From assembly GCF_002865645.1 (NCBI RefSeq), contig NW_020194518.1:1115463-1179462 (forward strand): a DNA stretch of 64,000 bases, read 5' to 3'. The notes below the pieces were generated by a model. That model was not told the DNA's origin and made no database searches. It saw only the letters and a program-made list of their open reading frames with translations. The position numbers were made by a program, and so were the translations under genes. The DNA comes from Hyaloscypha bicolor E. Taxonomy: Eukaryota; Ascomycota; Leotiomycetes; Helotiales; Hyaloscyphaceae. Of this stretch, positions 11,222 to 23,736 are shown one piece after another. How positions within the stretch are numbered: position 1 is the first letter of the stretch; the number at the start of each line of letters is the position of its first letter.

Positions 11222-13184
11222 ATGTTCATCGACACTCCCGGCGGTTTTGTAAGCCATAACTTCGACTTCGTCATCATTGGCGGCGGAACTACTGGTCTAG
11301 CTCTTGCTGCTCGGCTCTCTGAAGATCCGGATACTACTGTAGTCTGTTGGCGTTCTTGAAGCTGGCAAAAACTGATTCTCTGAACCCAATATCTTAGTTC
11401 CTGGCAGTAAAGAAATTCCCAATTATTAATAAACGCCTAATACTTGCAGTCGCATTCAATCTTGAAGGTCACCCTGACTATGACTGGATTTTCGGCTCCA
11501 TGCCTCAGACTGTTCTGGGAGTCAGCACAATTTTCCTTCCTCGGGGAAAGGTCCTTGGAGGTTCCTCGGCCATTAAAGGAACCGTGACAGTGTACCCATC
11601 TCTGGAGGACATTGATCACTGGAGCAAGCTCGGAAACCGTGGCTGATTATCTGACCACCTGGCTCCGTTTTTCAAGATTTCTGAAAGATTCGATGGTCCT
11701 TCGCGAAAGATTGCTCAATTCTATCAAACTAAGCAGATCATTGATCCTGAACTCCACGAAATTCATATTCCGAATGCTACTTCCTTTCCGGTGAACAAAG
11801 AGCTGGCGCCGATGCTTGGTCCAGACATTTGATACTCTGGGAATGAAGATGACAGAAAATTCGCAGTCTGAACGAAGTCTGGGTGGATTTACGTAAATGA
11901 TAACTTCTGGGGTTTGGGAACTAGAGTTGACAGCTGCAGTAACTTGGAACAATCGATCCGTCGTCTTCCAGAAGAAGCTACCCCGCCACAGCCTACTAGG
12001 CACCAACATCAATAGACCAGACTTGACTATGTCAACTGAAGCGCAAGCCAACAAGACCATTCTCTCCTGAGCACATGGCTCGGCACAGGCGTCTGGTGTC
12101 AGCTTTACTTCCAAAGGAAGTACGTATCAGGTGAAAGCGAGGAGAGAAGTTTTACTCTGCGCTGGAGCTTTCCAATCGCCACAACACTCGAACTTTCTGG
12201 AATCGGACCGAAGGAAACCTTTGACATGATTAAGGAGCAAAGTTATTGTCGACAATCTAAATGTTGGATTGAATCTCCAAGACGACCAGCCATTTGTGCC
12301 CACAAGTTGGAAACCTGAAGAAGGCATCCTCACACTTGACAGTCTTCAGGTACCAGGAGCAGTAGACGGGGCGTTGGCGCAATTTCACTCCAGTCAGAGC
12401 GGTTTTCTGACTTCCTTCATTCAGTTATCTGCATATTTGTCTTACGAGCAGACCGGCGATCAAATTTCCGATACGAACCCAACTTCACCATCCAGTAAGT
12501 ACAAGATCCCCTGCTTGCACAAACAGCTCGAACTCCAAAAAGCAGTACTCAATGATCCTCTCAACACCACGGCCATGCTGATCCTACTCGAAGAAGGATT
12601 TTCGCTCCCCGGACTGACAGGAACCCACTTGCACAAACAAACAACCCTAGCTCCTGGTTCGTTCTTGAGCGCTAGCGCCATTCTCTGCCACCCCCTCCCT
12701 CGAGGGCCCGTACACACTGCCTCGAAATACCCGACCGCAAAAACCGCCAACTTATTACGGCTACTTTTCAGCACCATCGATCTCAAGATCCTCGAAGACA
12801 CATATTTCTTCATGCAAGACCTTACAACCAAAGAACCCCTTGCTTCCCTCCGAAAGACGGTGGTAAGGCTTTCTACCCAGGCTATTGGCACCAGACGGAA
12901 GAGACTATTAAGGATTGGTGCAAGGCTACGCTCAATACGACCGATCATGCAATGGGGTCGTGTTCCATGTTGCCGAAAGAAGAGGGGGCGGAGTGGTGGA
13001 TGACAGACTCAGAGTTTATGGTGTGGATAACTTGAGGGCTGTAGATGCTAGTAGTATATTTCCCACGACCATTCGGAGCAACCCTGTTACCACGGGGTAT
13101 GCAATAGCGGAAGACAGCGGCGGTTATGATTTGGAATCATTGGTCGGCGATCAAATTTCAGGAAGGGGAATGGAAGGGACATAA
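11222..13184 (+). pseudogene. GMC-type FAD oxidoreductase pseudogene
   Basis: The start keeps the FAD-binding block DFVIIGGGTTGLALAARLSE (residues about 15-34). Later pieces include PRGKVLGGSSAIKGTVTVYP (GMC signature 1, about 11540-11600), a signature-2 remnant around ELSGIGPKET (about 12190-12220) and the C-terminal block DNLRAVDASSIFPTTIRSNP (about 13025-13085). Between them are several stops and frame changes, for example the TGA near 11645 and the frame switch inside the signature-2 region. Intact relatives are about 580-620 aa glucose/choline/aryl-alcohol-type oxidases or dehydrogenases. This copy is clearly non-functional, and no ancestral substrate can be assigned. Confidence 0.85.
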
Positions 13185-14095
13185 ACGCGATGCGAGTGGG
13201 GGGAGTATTAACAGAAAAGGTTGGGGAAATAGAAACAAACGAAGTTAGATCTGGGAACAGTTCTGCAAGAAGGACATGAAGAATGGGAATAGGATAGGGG
13301 CGAGAATTTGGAAGTGATTTGTCTCCCAAATGCTACAAGATAGGGTTGTAACAAATCAGAAATCTTTAACAATTGCGGTATATGACTGTTATAATTGGTC
13401 TGAACGTGGAGAGGAAGCATTTGGGGAAACTCCTCAGAACTGGCAAAAATGGAAGATACGAGGAACTTGAACTCCGTTACTCGGCTCCTGATTTGGAGCG
13501 GGCGAGTCACGTGATTTGACCAAGAGGAGCACTATTTTCGAATGGATAAGTCCAATTATAAATCCACCTCACTGGGGGATCAAAAGAAAGCAGCAGTAGC
13601 CTGTGCAAGCATTGAGTAGTGAGGTAACCTCCTATCTCGCAATTCCGTAGACCAGTTGTTCCCTACCCACGAGGATTTGGAAAATGACCGAAGGATGGCA
13701 AGATTGGTTACGAGATGAAGGAGGACAATGGAGCTACCCCGTAAGGTGTTTCCCCAGGTGCATGCCCTGGGATTTTAGTGCTGAGTGACCTCATCTATCA
13801 CGGTGAGATTTCAAGCATAGCCCCGGAGTTAGCTGCATGATATTCAGGGGCTCGCCTAAGCCCTCGCTAGCGAGTCATATTTGTAACGCCCGCCGCGGGC
13901 AAATCACCGCCTCGAATTCCTCACCAGAACCTTATCAGGTCAGCCTTATCGCCGCGTCGGATGCTGGTATCCACCAAAATCAAGAATCCTTGCCCAAGAA
14001 CTTCTCCTCATAATGGTGGCACGCGCCCGCGCCCGTCATGTTTCTCCACGCAAAAGAAAATCCTGCGTCGGGAGGCTTCAGCCGCGTGAACGACA
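13185..14095. other. Upstream region of the Zn2Cys6 gene
   Basis: No convincing gene. A short frame begins at an ATG at 13684 but is not continued. Probably promoter and 5' UTR of the regulator at 14096. Confidence 0.4.
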
Positions 14096-16284
14096 ATGGA
14101 TGAAAATCCGCGACCCTCGAAACGAGCGAGGAAGTCTTGCGAGAGATGCAGAACGCGGAAACAGAAATGTCATGGCTTTCCTGTCTGCGCAAACTGCGCG
14201 AATGCGAAAGAGCAATGCATCCAACCTCCTTCCGCAATTGAGGAGTACAACAGGTGATCCATCTCCCGGAGACAGTCGAGCAGAAACTGATTGTAGACAG
14301 TGGTCCGAACCAAGCTCTCCTCGAACGCATATCATTCCTCGAAGGCCAGCTCTCGGCGTACACCAATGGCCCTATACCGGAGAAACGAGAAACCCCGCAA
14401 ACCGTGTTTGAAAGACAGCCTCTTGTTTCGCCGCTGAATTCCGAACCCTCACAGCAAACAAGTAGCATTGCTGATATTGTTGGATTTCTGAGTCTTGGAG
14501 GCGAGCCTGCTTATGTTGGATCTTCATCCGGATTCTCCCTGGCAACACACCTCGGACAGATGGCAAATGCGACAGTCTGGAACAAAGCCTTGATCTCGAC
14601 CGTCAATCAGACGCAGCCGAAAGCTATGAGCATTGCCGAGTTGAAGAGGAACAGCGCTGGCCCGCCGAACGATGATATGGGTGCCCGGATCATAGATACA
14701 TACTTCACCAGAGTCCACCTCAGATACCCTTTCCTGGACCGGCAGGATATACTAGAACGCCATGCGAATAGATTTGTGCAGAACAACTCGAATCCGAAAG
14801 ATCAATATGGCACATTCAAGATTTATATGATATATGCGATTGGCGCCACGATGTTGAAGTTGACGGAGCCGTACGATTATACCCCGCCAGAGAACTTCTT
14901 TATGACTGCTCTGCAGTACATTTCTGCTGCCAGGGAGTCCCACTCGGTACATAACATCGAGGCCATGACCCTCTTAGTTCTATACAACCTTCGTTCCCCG
15001 TCAAATTCTGGAATCTGGTACATGATAGGGCTGGCAATGCGTACATGCGTGGATTTGGGCCTTCACAGGGAAGCACATTATGGGAACGTTGCTCCGTATG
15101 AAGGGCAATTGAGGCGCCGTTTGTTCTGGACGGTGTATTTCCTCGAGCGGGTCATTGCCGTCTCCGTAGGACGCCCATACAGCATCGCGGATAGAGACAT
15201 CGACGTGACACTTCCGTTGGAGATTGATGATAGTGTCAGAGATGACAGCCTGATCGCACGCACCTTAGCGGTTTCGCCCAGTCCTTCATTCCAAGCATCC
15301 CGTCCGTCTTCGAATATCACTCTCGCGGTACAATGTTTCCGGATGAAGAAACTGGAGTCACACATCCAGGGCGAAATCTACAGAGTTGACCGACCGATTT
15401 CAAGCCTGGTATCAAAGATTGGCCCTTGCATGAAACTTCTCGAGGATTGGCATCGTGCCTTACCGCCATCTACACCCTACGAATCAGACTATCTAAATAT
15501 GCATTACTACAAAGCAGTTCGCTTGCTACTCCAACCATTTCTGATGATCTTGCCACCAGCGGATCAACGCGTGGCTCTTTGCTTGCAGGCATCGGGCCAA
15601 ATATGTCAGATCTTCAAGCGCCTACACCAGCGAGATTCGTACGGACACTCATTTATCGCTCTGCACTCCGTCTTCATTGCTGGCGTCACTATGTGCTACT
15701 GTCTCTTCATCTCCCCAACACTCTGGACCATCACCGTGTCCAACGATCTTCGCGCTTGCTCCTCAGCGCTCTTCGTCATGGCCGAGCGCACGCCTGTCGT
15801 CAAGAAATATCGCGATGCCCTAGAAAATGTAATGAACGCAACAATGGAGTTCCTCGCTCGTGCGCCAGCAAAACCTAACCAAGACCAGGCGCTGACCTCA
15901 CCGGTGCTGACACACGGAAGCATGGCTCGGACACCACAGCAAACTCATCATGAGCTATCTAGTGTGCTCACCGATTTCTCACCAGGCTTCACGGGAGCGG
16001 CGCAGGAGAGTTTTGTTCGTGGAACACCGAAAGCAGGCGCTACTCCAGACATCGGTGGAGATGGATATAGCTCCTCTTTCATCGATGAAGGGAGTGATGT
16101 GTATGGTTATATGCCGCGAGTGCAGGCACAGGCAAGCCCTGGCGCGGAAGGTCGTTGGGAAGGCAGACAGGGTGAGCTGGGGCAGATGGATGCGGAGTGG
16201 ATGCTGAGTCTTTGTGAGGGTGAGGGGTTCAGTTTGCAGATGTTGAATGAGATGATGAGGTTTGAGCCAAGTTTGGGGGCTTGA
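14096..16284 (+). CDS. Zn2Cys6 transcription factor with fungal_trans domain
   Basis: Exon 1 (14096-14253) encodes the binuclear zinc cluster: Cys15, 18, 25, 31, 34 and 41 with spacing C-x2-C-x6-C-x5-C-x2-C-x6-C, preceded by basic KRARK. A 47-nt intron (14254-14300, GTGATC..GACAG, branch-like CTGA) joins in frame to a 1984-nt exon, giving 713 aa. A leucine-rich linker follows (ALLERISFLEGQL). A fungal-specific regulatory domain then spans roughly residues 200-480, including LGLHREAHY and RRRLFWTVYFLER. The tail is Ser/Gly-rich. It acts in the nucleus as a pathway regulator. It is convergent with the flavin monooxygenase gene downstream, a plausible but unproven target. The frame is complete. 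Confidence 0.9.
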
Positions 16285-16439
16285 AGCTTCATCTTAGTAG
16301 ATGTGTTGCGGTAGTATATATTAGTCGATCTAAGTTTGATCTCATTTTCTCGAAGGCAATATATAGAGTCAAGTCTCTTTGTACTGTGCTGTACAGACCT
16401 AGTTTGGTACTTCAAAAGTCAATTTCAATATTCCATCTA

Positions 16440-17696
16440 TCAAGCAGCTGCTGGTGCCCCAATATGCGCCCGGCACTTCATCAGCGGTTGGATGTTCTCC
16501 CCAAACTTGTCCATCCCAATCAAGAAATCATCGAACGTCAACATTATCCCCTTCGTGCCAGGAATCTCAGCAATCTCATCCAGCATCCCCGCGACTTTCG
16601 CATATGACCCCACCAAGGTCCCCATATTCAAATTCACCGCTCCTTCAGGAAGGTTGATCGTCTTTACCGTCGCATTACTATCAGCCTTCGTATCCTTGCT
16701 CCCCTGGTCCGCCATCCAAGCCAACGCGTCAACATCCGCTCCATCCCTATACTCCTTCCACTTCGCTTCGGCCGCCCCATCCGTCTCCTCCGCAATAACC
16801 ATAAACAACACATACGCACCGCAATCCCTGCCCGCCTTTTCACTTGCTTCCACAAGTCTCTCATTACCCTCCTTGATATTCGTGGGCGTATTAATCCCAC
16901 TGCCCATAGCAAAGTTGAAATCCGCGTACTGGCTCGCGAACTCCAGACCTCTACCACTTTGTCCAGCTGCCACGATTTTAATATCGCCTGATGGTTTGGG
17001 GGACATCTTGCAGTCCGTCATCGTGAAGTGCTTCCCTTTGAAATTCGATACTCCGTTGGCCCAGAGGTCTTTCATGACTTGTACGTATTCAGTAGCGTAG
17101 TCGTAACGATATCCGAAGTAGGCGTTTCCAGGCCAGATGTTCATTTGACTGTACTCTGCTTCCTGCCATCCAGTCACGATGTTAACTCCAAACCGTCCAG
17201 GAGCAATGGAATCAATCGTTGTCGCCATTCTCGCTACCAACGCCGGAGGAAGAGTCAGGATCGCGGACGAAGCGAAGAGTTTTATCTTCGTGGTGACGGC
17301 GGCCAGACCAGCCATAAGAGTGAAGGATTCGAGGTTGTGGTCCCAGAACTCGGTCTTCCCGCCGAATCCACGAAGTTTTATCATGGACAGGGCGAAGTCA
17401 AGATCGTAGGACTCGGCCTTTTGGATTATGGCTTTGTTGAGGGCGAAGGAGGGTTGGTATTGTGGCGAGGCGGTGGAGATCAGCCACCCATTGTTGCCCT
17501 AAACCCCAGAGTCTCGGATCAGTATTGCTTCAAGTGGATATAATTGACAGTTGAGACAGCGTCTTTTGAGCAGTTCGCTCTCGAGACACATTTGTCTTGT
17601 AAACAGTTCGTAAGGCATGTGAGATGGGAAATGAATTTTGCAGAAATTGAGACTTACGATGGGGATGAAGACCCCGATTTCCATTTTTGGAGTCAT
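16440..17696 (-). CDS. LLM-class flavin monooxygenase, RutA-like
   Basis: Two exons, 17658-17696 and 16440-17498, give 365 aa. The intron (GTAAGT donor at 17657, TTTAG acceptor at 17499) joins [13 protein letters not shown] to [13 protein letters not shown], the usual start of this family. FMN/luciferase-fold motifs continue with [40 protein letters not shown] and [17 protein letters not shown]. Closest remembered family is the bacterial pyrimidine monooxygenase RutA, which opens the uracil ring, and fungal alkanesulfonate/nitrilotriacetate monooxygenase-like proteins. No other Rut-like genes are nearby, so the substrate is open. An alternative start is the in-frame Met at residue 5. Intact. 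Confidence 0.88.
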
Positions 17697-18156
17697 ATTG
17701 GAAGGGATTTTGGTGAGAGGATGAAGACTTGGTTGGAGTTAAAAGTGAAGGAGTGAAAAAAAGGAAGATTTTATGAGAAGGAAGAATTGCAGGGTACAAG
17801 AAGCTTGAGCTCAGAGCTCACTTTGCACCTTGCGATAGGTGACGCGCCAGCGGAGCTCCGATGCGCTATGGCAGATACGAGTCAGGTCACCCATCTCGGA
17901 TACTTGCCGACGGCAGACACTTTTCTGCGCGGATGACAGTATTCGATTAAGTGTTCGACCGCGGGGAAGTGAAGAGTGGGATCGATGCTGGGCGAGATAA
18001 GGAGGACCCCACCGAGGTTGATAAGCGAATTATTGCACGTGATCACCACCCCTTTTTTGCTCATGTTTTGATTCGCGTAATTAGATTTCGTCATTGCAAG
18101 CATTCAAGCAACTGTCCTAGATACCAGGGCACGCGATGGCCCTTTCTGGGCGATTT

Positions 18157-18778
18157 TCAACTTGCCGACATCTCGGTCTCGACCAAGTACCTGAAATCTT
18201 GCTCCTCGGTTCTGACAGCGTCTACAACGTCCGCGAGTTCTCTGCCACCCCTCGGACTCCCAACAAGAAGGTTCCTGGGGTTCATGTAGTAGAAGTCCGT
18301 AAGAAATGCCCAGATACTAGTCTTGATTGCTTCTTCTATCACTAGAAGGATGAGGAGAGTGTTGAGTACCACGAGGATAATGTACTTTCTCTCTCCAAAT
18401 TGTATAGCTTTGATCGTAATAGACGCAGGAGCTAATTGTGTGTCATTTGCCACCCTTATTGTACACTAGCGTAGCAGGTAAAATTATCGTCTGCCATAGC
18501 CGTAATGGAATTCTCCAAGCCGCCTAGGACTGCATTATCTGGTTTGTTTGTTCGCTATCCGGATTTAACACATAGTTGTTAATGCTGGTTTTAATAGAAT
18601 TTACTATTAGAGACAAATATAGAGTTGTTTGATCTGAGGCCACCATTTGAGGCTGCCAAGTAGTGAGGAAGGTCAGAAAGCCGCTCGGTTCGATGTCGTA
18701 CTTTGCGTCCCAGTTTCCATTTCTAGCCAGTTTGACGGTAATATTGCGATTGACCATATCCACTGTAATATTATACAA
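18157..18778 (-). pseudogene. Remnant of a fungal multi-pass membrane protein
   Basis: Two successive minus-strand frames (18524-18778 and 18157-18453) are separated by stops. The second begins with a hydrophobic helix (ILVVLNTLLILLVIEEAIKT) and ends with a short polar tail. The first has a Gln/Ser-rich ectodomain-like composition. The order helix-then-tail resembles the C-terminal part of large fungus-specific membrane proteins such as the DUF3176 group, but I cannot confirm the family. It is flanked on one side by MITE sequence. Confidence 0.4.
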
Positions 18779-18949
18779 TATTGACTAAAAGTCGATATCG
18801 CACTGTGTGCTGTTCAGGAAAGCATTCTAGGATAATGATTTCGTTAGCAATTGCTTCATATAGTTGTTTTCGTGAGACCTGGCTATTGAGCTACTGTCGA
18901 GAGAGCAGTCATAGATTGGTCGGAATAAGAAAACAATTTCGTTCAGGAC

Positions 18950-19250
18950 CTGCTTCCCAACTTTTGAATGCTAGCATTTGGTCAGTATTCGAACACCAGC
19001 TTTCGTTTATTAGGAATTTTAGTATTTCGCAAATATTTGTATGTTAGTAACTGATACCAGCATTCGATTACTCACTAGTATTTGCTCCTATAAATTTCGC
19101 AGTTATTTTTAGAACTACCTACTATAAATAGTTCTAAAAAAACTAAGTATTTGAATACTAGCTTTTACCCTTTCTAATTACCTTTATAACGCTTCTTAAT
19201 ACATAATATTTTAATTATTATATAAGTATTACACTTCTCGTATAATTTTT
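18950..19250. repeat. Inverted, diverged copy of the right end of the element at 19591-20466
   Basis: The reverse complement of this block aligns by eye over about 300 bp with 20160-20460. Shared pieces include a stretch around AATTAGAAAGGGTAAAA, the AGAACTACCTACTATA palindrome region and the CTAGCATTTGG subterminal motif. Differences are mostly C/T and G/A, as from RIP. Confidence 0.65.
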
Positions 19251-19590
19251 ATTGTGTTTTGCCTTAGTAAAAAAGTTACAATTAATATAAGCTAGGCATA
19301 TCCTCTATATTTAACGCCCCGATAACGTCTTTGTTCCCCGCCGGTGCCTCTGCGGTAAAATTACGCAGTCAACATTGTAATCCCAAATATTTCTCCTGAG
19401 TGCCATCCTGGAGTGCTCCTTGCGTGATGCATAGAGAATCCAAAGTCCACGGCTGTTCTGTTTATTCGAAAACATTGGAGACCTGAGTCGGAGCCGGGCT
19501 CGCAACATTGAAACTGGTGAGAGGTTATGTATTCAAGGTGCGAGGGCTTGAAAGCTCTCTCGTACCGCTCCTCATCTGAAGAGAGGCTTA

Positions 19591-20466
19591 GGGCCCGTTT
19601 CGTACAGACGCACGTCTTTTGATTGCTGATATTCGCTAACAACCAAATACTAGTGTTCAATACTCGATATTAGAAGCTAGCTTTTAATAATTTAAAAAGG
19701 TTTCGCAAAATGCAAAACCTCAATAACTATTGTAATTGCGGAAGTTTCAGAGTAATCTCCGGTAATCTTAAATTTTAAGGCTTACATTTCTTTAGTAATT
19801 ACTCCCTATCCGTTATGCTGCGGCCAGCCTTGGGTTTTGCTTATAATTTTTCTCTCAACTTCAACTTCAAATACCTTTCCACAAACAAATAACGGGTATA
19901 AATATTCCTATACACTTTTAGAAACTTTTTAAAACTATATATAGAGCAAGCTTTGCTTAAATTTTATTAATATTCTAGAGATTAGAAGGAGTTGAAAAAG
20001 TAGGACTTTTGATGTTACTTTAATTTAAGCGAAACCCAAGGCTGGCCGCAGCGTAACGGATAATTATAAGATATTATAGCCTAATATTTATTTGTCTTCT
20101 AAGGCAAATGTAATTAATTTATTAATTACTTTATTATAGCTTTCTTACTAAGAAAGAATTTAAGATTGAAATTATACGAGAAGCGCGATATTTATATAAT
20201 AATTAAAATATTATGCCTTAAGAACTACTGTAAAAGTAATTAGAAAGGGTAAAAAGCTAGTATCCAAAAGCTAGCATCTTCAGAACTACCTACTATAGGT
20301 GGTTCTGAAAAACTGCGATTTGTATGGAAGCAAATGCTGGCACTCAAATGCTAGCAATGGTTGCTAGCATGTAAAAAAAATGCGAAACACTTATTTTTGT
20401 AATAACCAAAAGCTAGCATTTGGATACTGGCCAAATGCTGGTGTTTGAGGTTTACGAAACGGGCCT
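19591..20466. mobile_element. TIR element with TTA target duplication (PIF/Harbinger-like ends), non-autonomous
   Basis: It starts GGGCCCGTTTCGTA and ends TACGAAACGGGCCT. TTA flanks both sides (19588-19590, 20467-20469), the duplication expected of PIF/Harbinger-type insertion. The AT-rich interior carries repeated CTAGCATTTGG-like subterminal motifs. No transposase frame survives. It contains a nested element. Confidence 0.65.
19809..20060. mobile_element. 252-bp MITE nested in the TTA element
   Basis: The inverted ends are TCCGTTATGCTGCGGCCAGC on the left and the matching inverse with one difference (GCTGGCCGCAGCGTAACGGA) on the right, extending to about 28 bp. A TA dinucleotide flanks each side (19807-19808, 20061-20062). 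The ends remain GC-rich while the surrounding host element is AT-rich. Confidence 0.8.
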
Positions 20467-20875
20467 TTAGATAATCGGAAGGAAAGCGGGCAAGGGTATT
20501 TAAAGTTCCCGGAGAGGGTTTCAGGACAGCCGTAAAGGAGCGGACATGGTTTTGAAGATGATGCCACAGGGGTGAAAAGGTGACCAGCTGAACGACTAAG
20601 GAATGACCTGTAAAAAAGGCCAAGGTTTTGCTCCACCGGAAATCGGGCCGCATAATGGGTGGTGAATTGAATAGAAGCCAATACTTAAAATTGGAGGCAT
20701 TTAAACGAGGGTAAAGTGAGATATCACCAGAGAGGGATAATTCACGTGGTGCTCCCCATATTAGCGCGGCTATTGGCAGGCTTTATCAGTGGCCTAAGTT
20801 TTTCTTACACTGAAAGCCATTAATTTCGAGTGGAAGATAATATTCGGGCATGTCAACTCTGAAATTCGAACTTGA

Positions 20876-22428
20876 TCATAGCTTCGAGTCTTCCTGGAGC
20901 AAATCCACGGCATTCTTGGCCATTCCCCTGAAGCCATCGAGTTAGTCTCCTCGAGCCTATCTCGCTGAGGCTACTCACCATGAAGCCTGAAACCCTGCCC
21001 CTCCCGCCCCATAGTTGTGGATTACCACTGCTCCTCCCATAATTACTCTCTCGATTCGCGCGCCTCCTTTTCGGCTTGCTGTTAGGGAGGTCAGGGATAT
21101 CTCTGAGCTGATTTGATTCAAAACTTACGTCTAAGTCCAACTCCGTGTTGAATCACTTTCAAATCCTCCGGCCGTCCCAATTCCGGTGCCAGAGCACAGC
21201 ATCTCCTCTTGATGTCTTCTGCAAATTCCATATTGACCTCTCCGCTCCAATCATTGTCGACTCTGCAGCCACCGAGTATGACTCCTCCCCCAGGGTTTCG
21301 AGGAAATACGTATGTGGTATCCTTGTTCACTCGCTGAGGGGAGCGAAAATACATTCTCGTCATCGGAGTTATTGGGTTCTCGACCAGCATCACCTAGGTA
21401 ACGGGGAGTTAGCCATTGCCCCTAAAGATTGCCCCCAGAAATTTGGAACGTTGTCTTCGAGTAAATCATGAAGCAGCCAAAAATAGGGAAAAGGTTTTCC
21501 CCTAACACCTACCTGACCCTATTGCTTGTCAGCTTTATTCATCCTCGAGGCTTAAACACAGGAAACGAACCCTTGTTGGATACAGAAGTCTGTCTTCCAC
21601 ACCCTTCAGATTGTACGATCCCAATCCTGTACAGTTGAACACGCTCGCCACACTGGAGAACCTATCAAACACCTCCTGTTCCCGAAAAAATCGGAGTTAG
21701 CATATTCTTCCAAGTATTTCCGGGAGTAGAATCTTCCTGGAGCTATTGGATACTGTTACCGGCATGTTCTAGGAAAGGTTGGGACATTCTACATACCCTG
21801 GAACCGAAAGATGGAGGGATACCACGAGAACTTGGGACTTACCTGAATATCATCGATACTGGCACGAAGGATCTCAATCCCCCTTTTCAGCACTTCTCCT
21901 TGCAACCTGTTCTAGTCAGTTCTTATCCTCGCTTTGAAGAAGGGGACCATCAAATCACCAAGGCAAATACTTCTGCACATCAACCACAAAACTCCCACAC
22001 TCAAACCCAAACACACTTCCCTCCGGCTTCTCCTCCTCCACAAACCTCAAACCCGTCAAGCTCTCATACCAAATCTTCCCCCTACCTTCTCCCTCCACGC
22101 TCAAAACGCCCGCATCTTCCATGTCCCGATCAAACCAGGCTCTAACCGGCACCTTGTTGATCCCCGTCTCGTTTCCTTTTCCATCAGCTAGTTCTCCGAA
22201 CTTCTCATACGTGACGCGGTCCCAGCCCTCCTGTCTCCCACCGTCCGTTGCAACGCTCAACCAATTGGCTCCAGCCCAGGGCGAGCAATAGTCAACTGAC
22301 CTGTCGCCTGGGAGGTGTTTGGCTATGATTATGATGTTTGAGTTGGGGTAACGGGTGGAGAGCTCGAGAGCTGTGGTGAGGCCAATGACACCAGCACCGA
22401 GGATGACGTATTCTGGAGTTTGTGACAT
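20876..22428 (-). CDS. D-amino-acid oxidase with peroxisomal SKL terminus
   Basis: Exon 1 (21959-22428) has the FAD-binding VILGAGVIGLTTALELS (residues 7-23) and YCSPWAGANW, a hallmark of D-amino-acid oxidases. Downstream exons carry VFNCTGLGSYNLKGVED, DTTYVFPRNPGGGVILGG, GLRPSRKGGARIE and VIHNYGAGGAGFQASWG, the conserved active-site and FAD segments. The last residues are EDSKL, with SKL a type-1 peroxisomal signal. The enzyme would deaminate D-amino acids in peroxisomes, giving 2-oxoacid, ammonia and H2O2. Five introns are inferred. At the third, in-frame splicing from AGG to GTGATG drops the usual Gly-Gln of the RGQ-V motif, so that junction is uncertain (see findings). Function is likely but not assured. 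Confidence 0.82.
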
Positions 22429-23112
22429 TTTGATGAAGTGGAAGGGTTTCCAAGTTGAGGCTGAAGGAGGAAGAAGAACACGTTCAAGCGATTTCGTGAG
22501 TTGAGGTAAGGCAAGAGTGGGTCGGTCCAAGTGGGGACCGAGCAAATCAGATGTGGTGAGCCCCGGCGATCCCCTGATTCACATACCACATATAACCTAA
22601 GGACTAGAAACTCTTTGCGTATACTAAGTTAATATTAGGTATTAAAATAAAGAGTTTATTATATATATTTAAATCCTGGTAATATTTCTATTTCTATTTA
22701 TATATATAATGGGAGGGAAACTGTAATAAAACAAAAACTCATATAAAGAATGCCAGAGAGTAAAATGTAACTAAATAGCAAAATAATAAGAATAAGAGTA
22801 TGCGCAGTAAAGCAGAAATAGTATACGATTGCAAAAGTGTTAATTGATTATTAGGAAAGAAAATTGCTTGACTAGAACTCTGGAAAAGGCCAGCACTCTT
22901 ATATATTACTCCCAAGTTACATAACAGCAGAAAAGTCCGTGATCATGTGACTACAATACAATAACTGCCAAAACAACATGATTTTTATGGAGTACGACTT
23001 GCCGTACCACACAATATGTACGTGATCCTCGATATTATAACACGGAAAACTGGAGTCAGAAGGGATAGCGAAGAAGGATAGTTCATTATACTGTAACCAA
23101 CCCCCTTATAGT

Positions 23113-23394
23113 ATCAGGTGAGGGATAGCAATACGAAAAGCACACCAATACGAAAATCGTACCAAAATTTGTATGGGAAAACCGCGCAATTTGGGCTATA
23201 ACAACGCCTTAATTTTTTAATCTTAAAATTTAATGCTCAAATAGATTTAGGCTTTGGAAGTAATTCCCACGAATTAAGTACTTATTAAAAGCTCTAAAAA
23301 TAAGAGCGTGAAAGGGCGTCTTTTTTGGTGGGGGGCTGGCAAAATCTCAGATTTTCGTACTGGTGTGCTTTCGTATTGCTATCCCTCACCTGAT
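23113..23394. mobile_element. 282-bp MITE with about 40-bp TIRs
   Basis: The left end ATCAGGTGAGGGATAGCAAT and the right end ATTGCTATCCCTCACCTGAT are exact inverses for 20 bp. The similarity continues through the GCACACCA and TACGAAAATC blocks. The interior is AT-rich with no frame. The target duplication is not resolved. Confidence 0.8.
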
Positions 23395-23736
23395 CAGCGT
23401 GCTAAGCGTGAAATCAGGTGACAACCGCAGAACGATTACCTTATCTGTCTAACCCTCTCTCCACAAATTCTATGATACGAGAGCAGGGCGTATCAAATTT
23501 TAGGCCTGCTCACGCATGGTTCGGTAAAATGCGGCCCCACTCGGACAGCTCGTGTCAGCCGCCGTGTCGGCATGTCCGGGGGCCCAGTGGGAGGGAAGAA
23601 AGGGAGGCCGTGTGATTTCTGGGAACTTCCCGGGGCGTCTTGCGGTGTGCGTTGGATATTGCCCATTGCATTATCCATTCGTAGGAGTCAATTTTTTTTA
23701 CCAAGCCACTGAAGCCGCCAACGCGCATGATACTCT

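Noticed and set aside
12269..13003. 244-residue plus-strand frame as a separate gene
   Set aside because: It is the out-of-frame and partly in-frame middle of the GMC pseudogene, whose motifs continue on both sides.
20351..20681. Two overlapping minus-strand frames
   Set aside because: They run across the end of a MITE and have no domain or codon signal.
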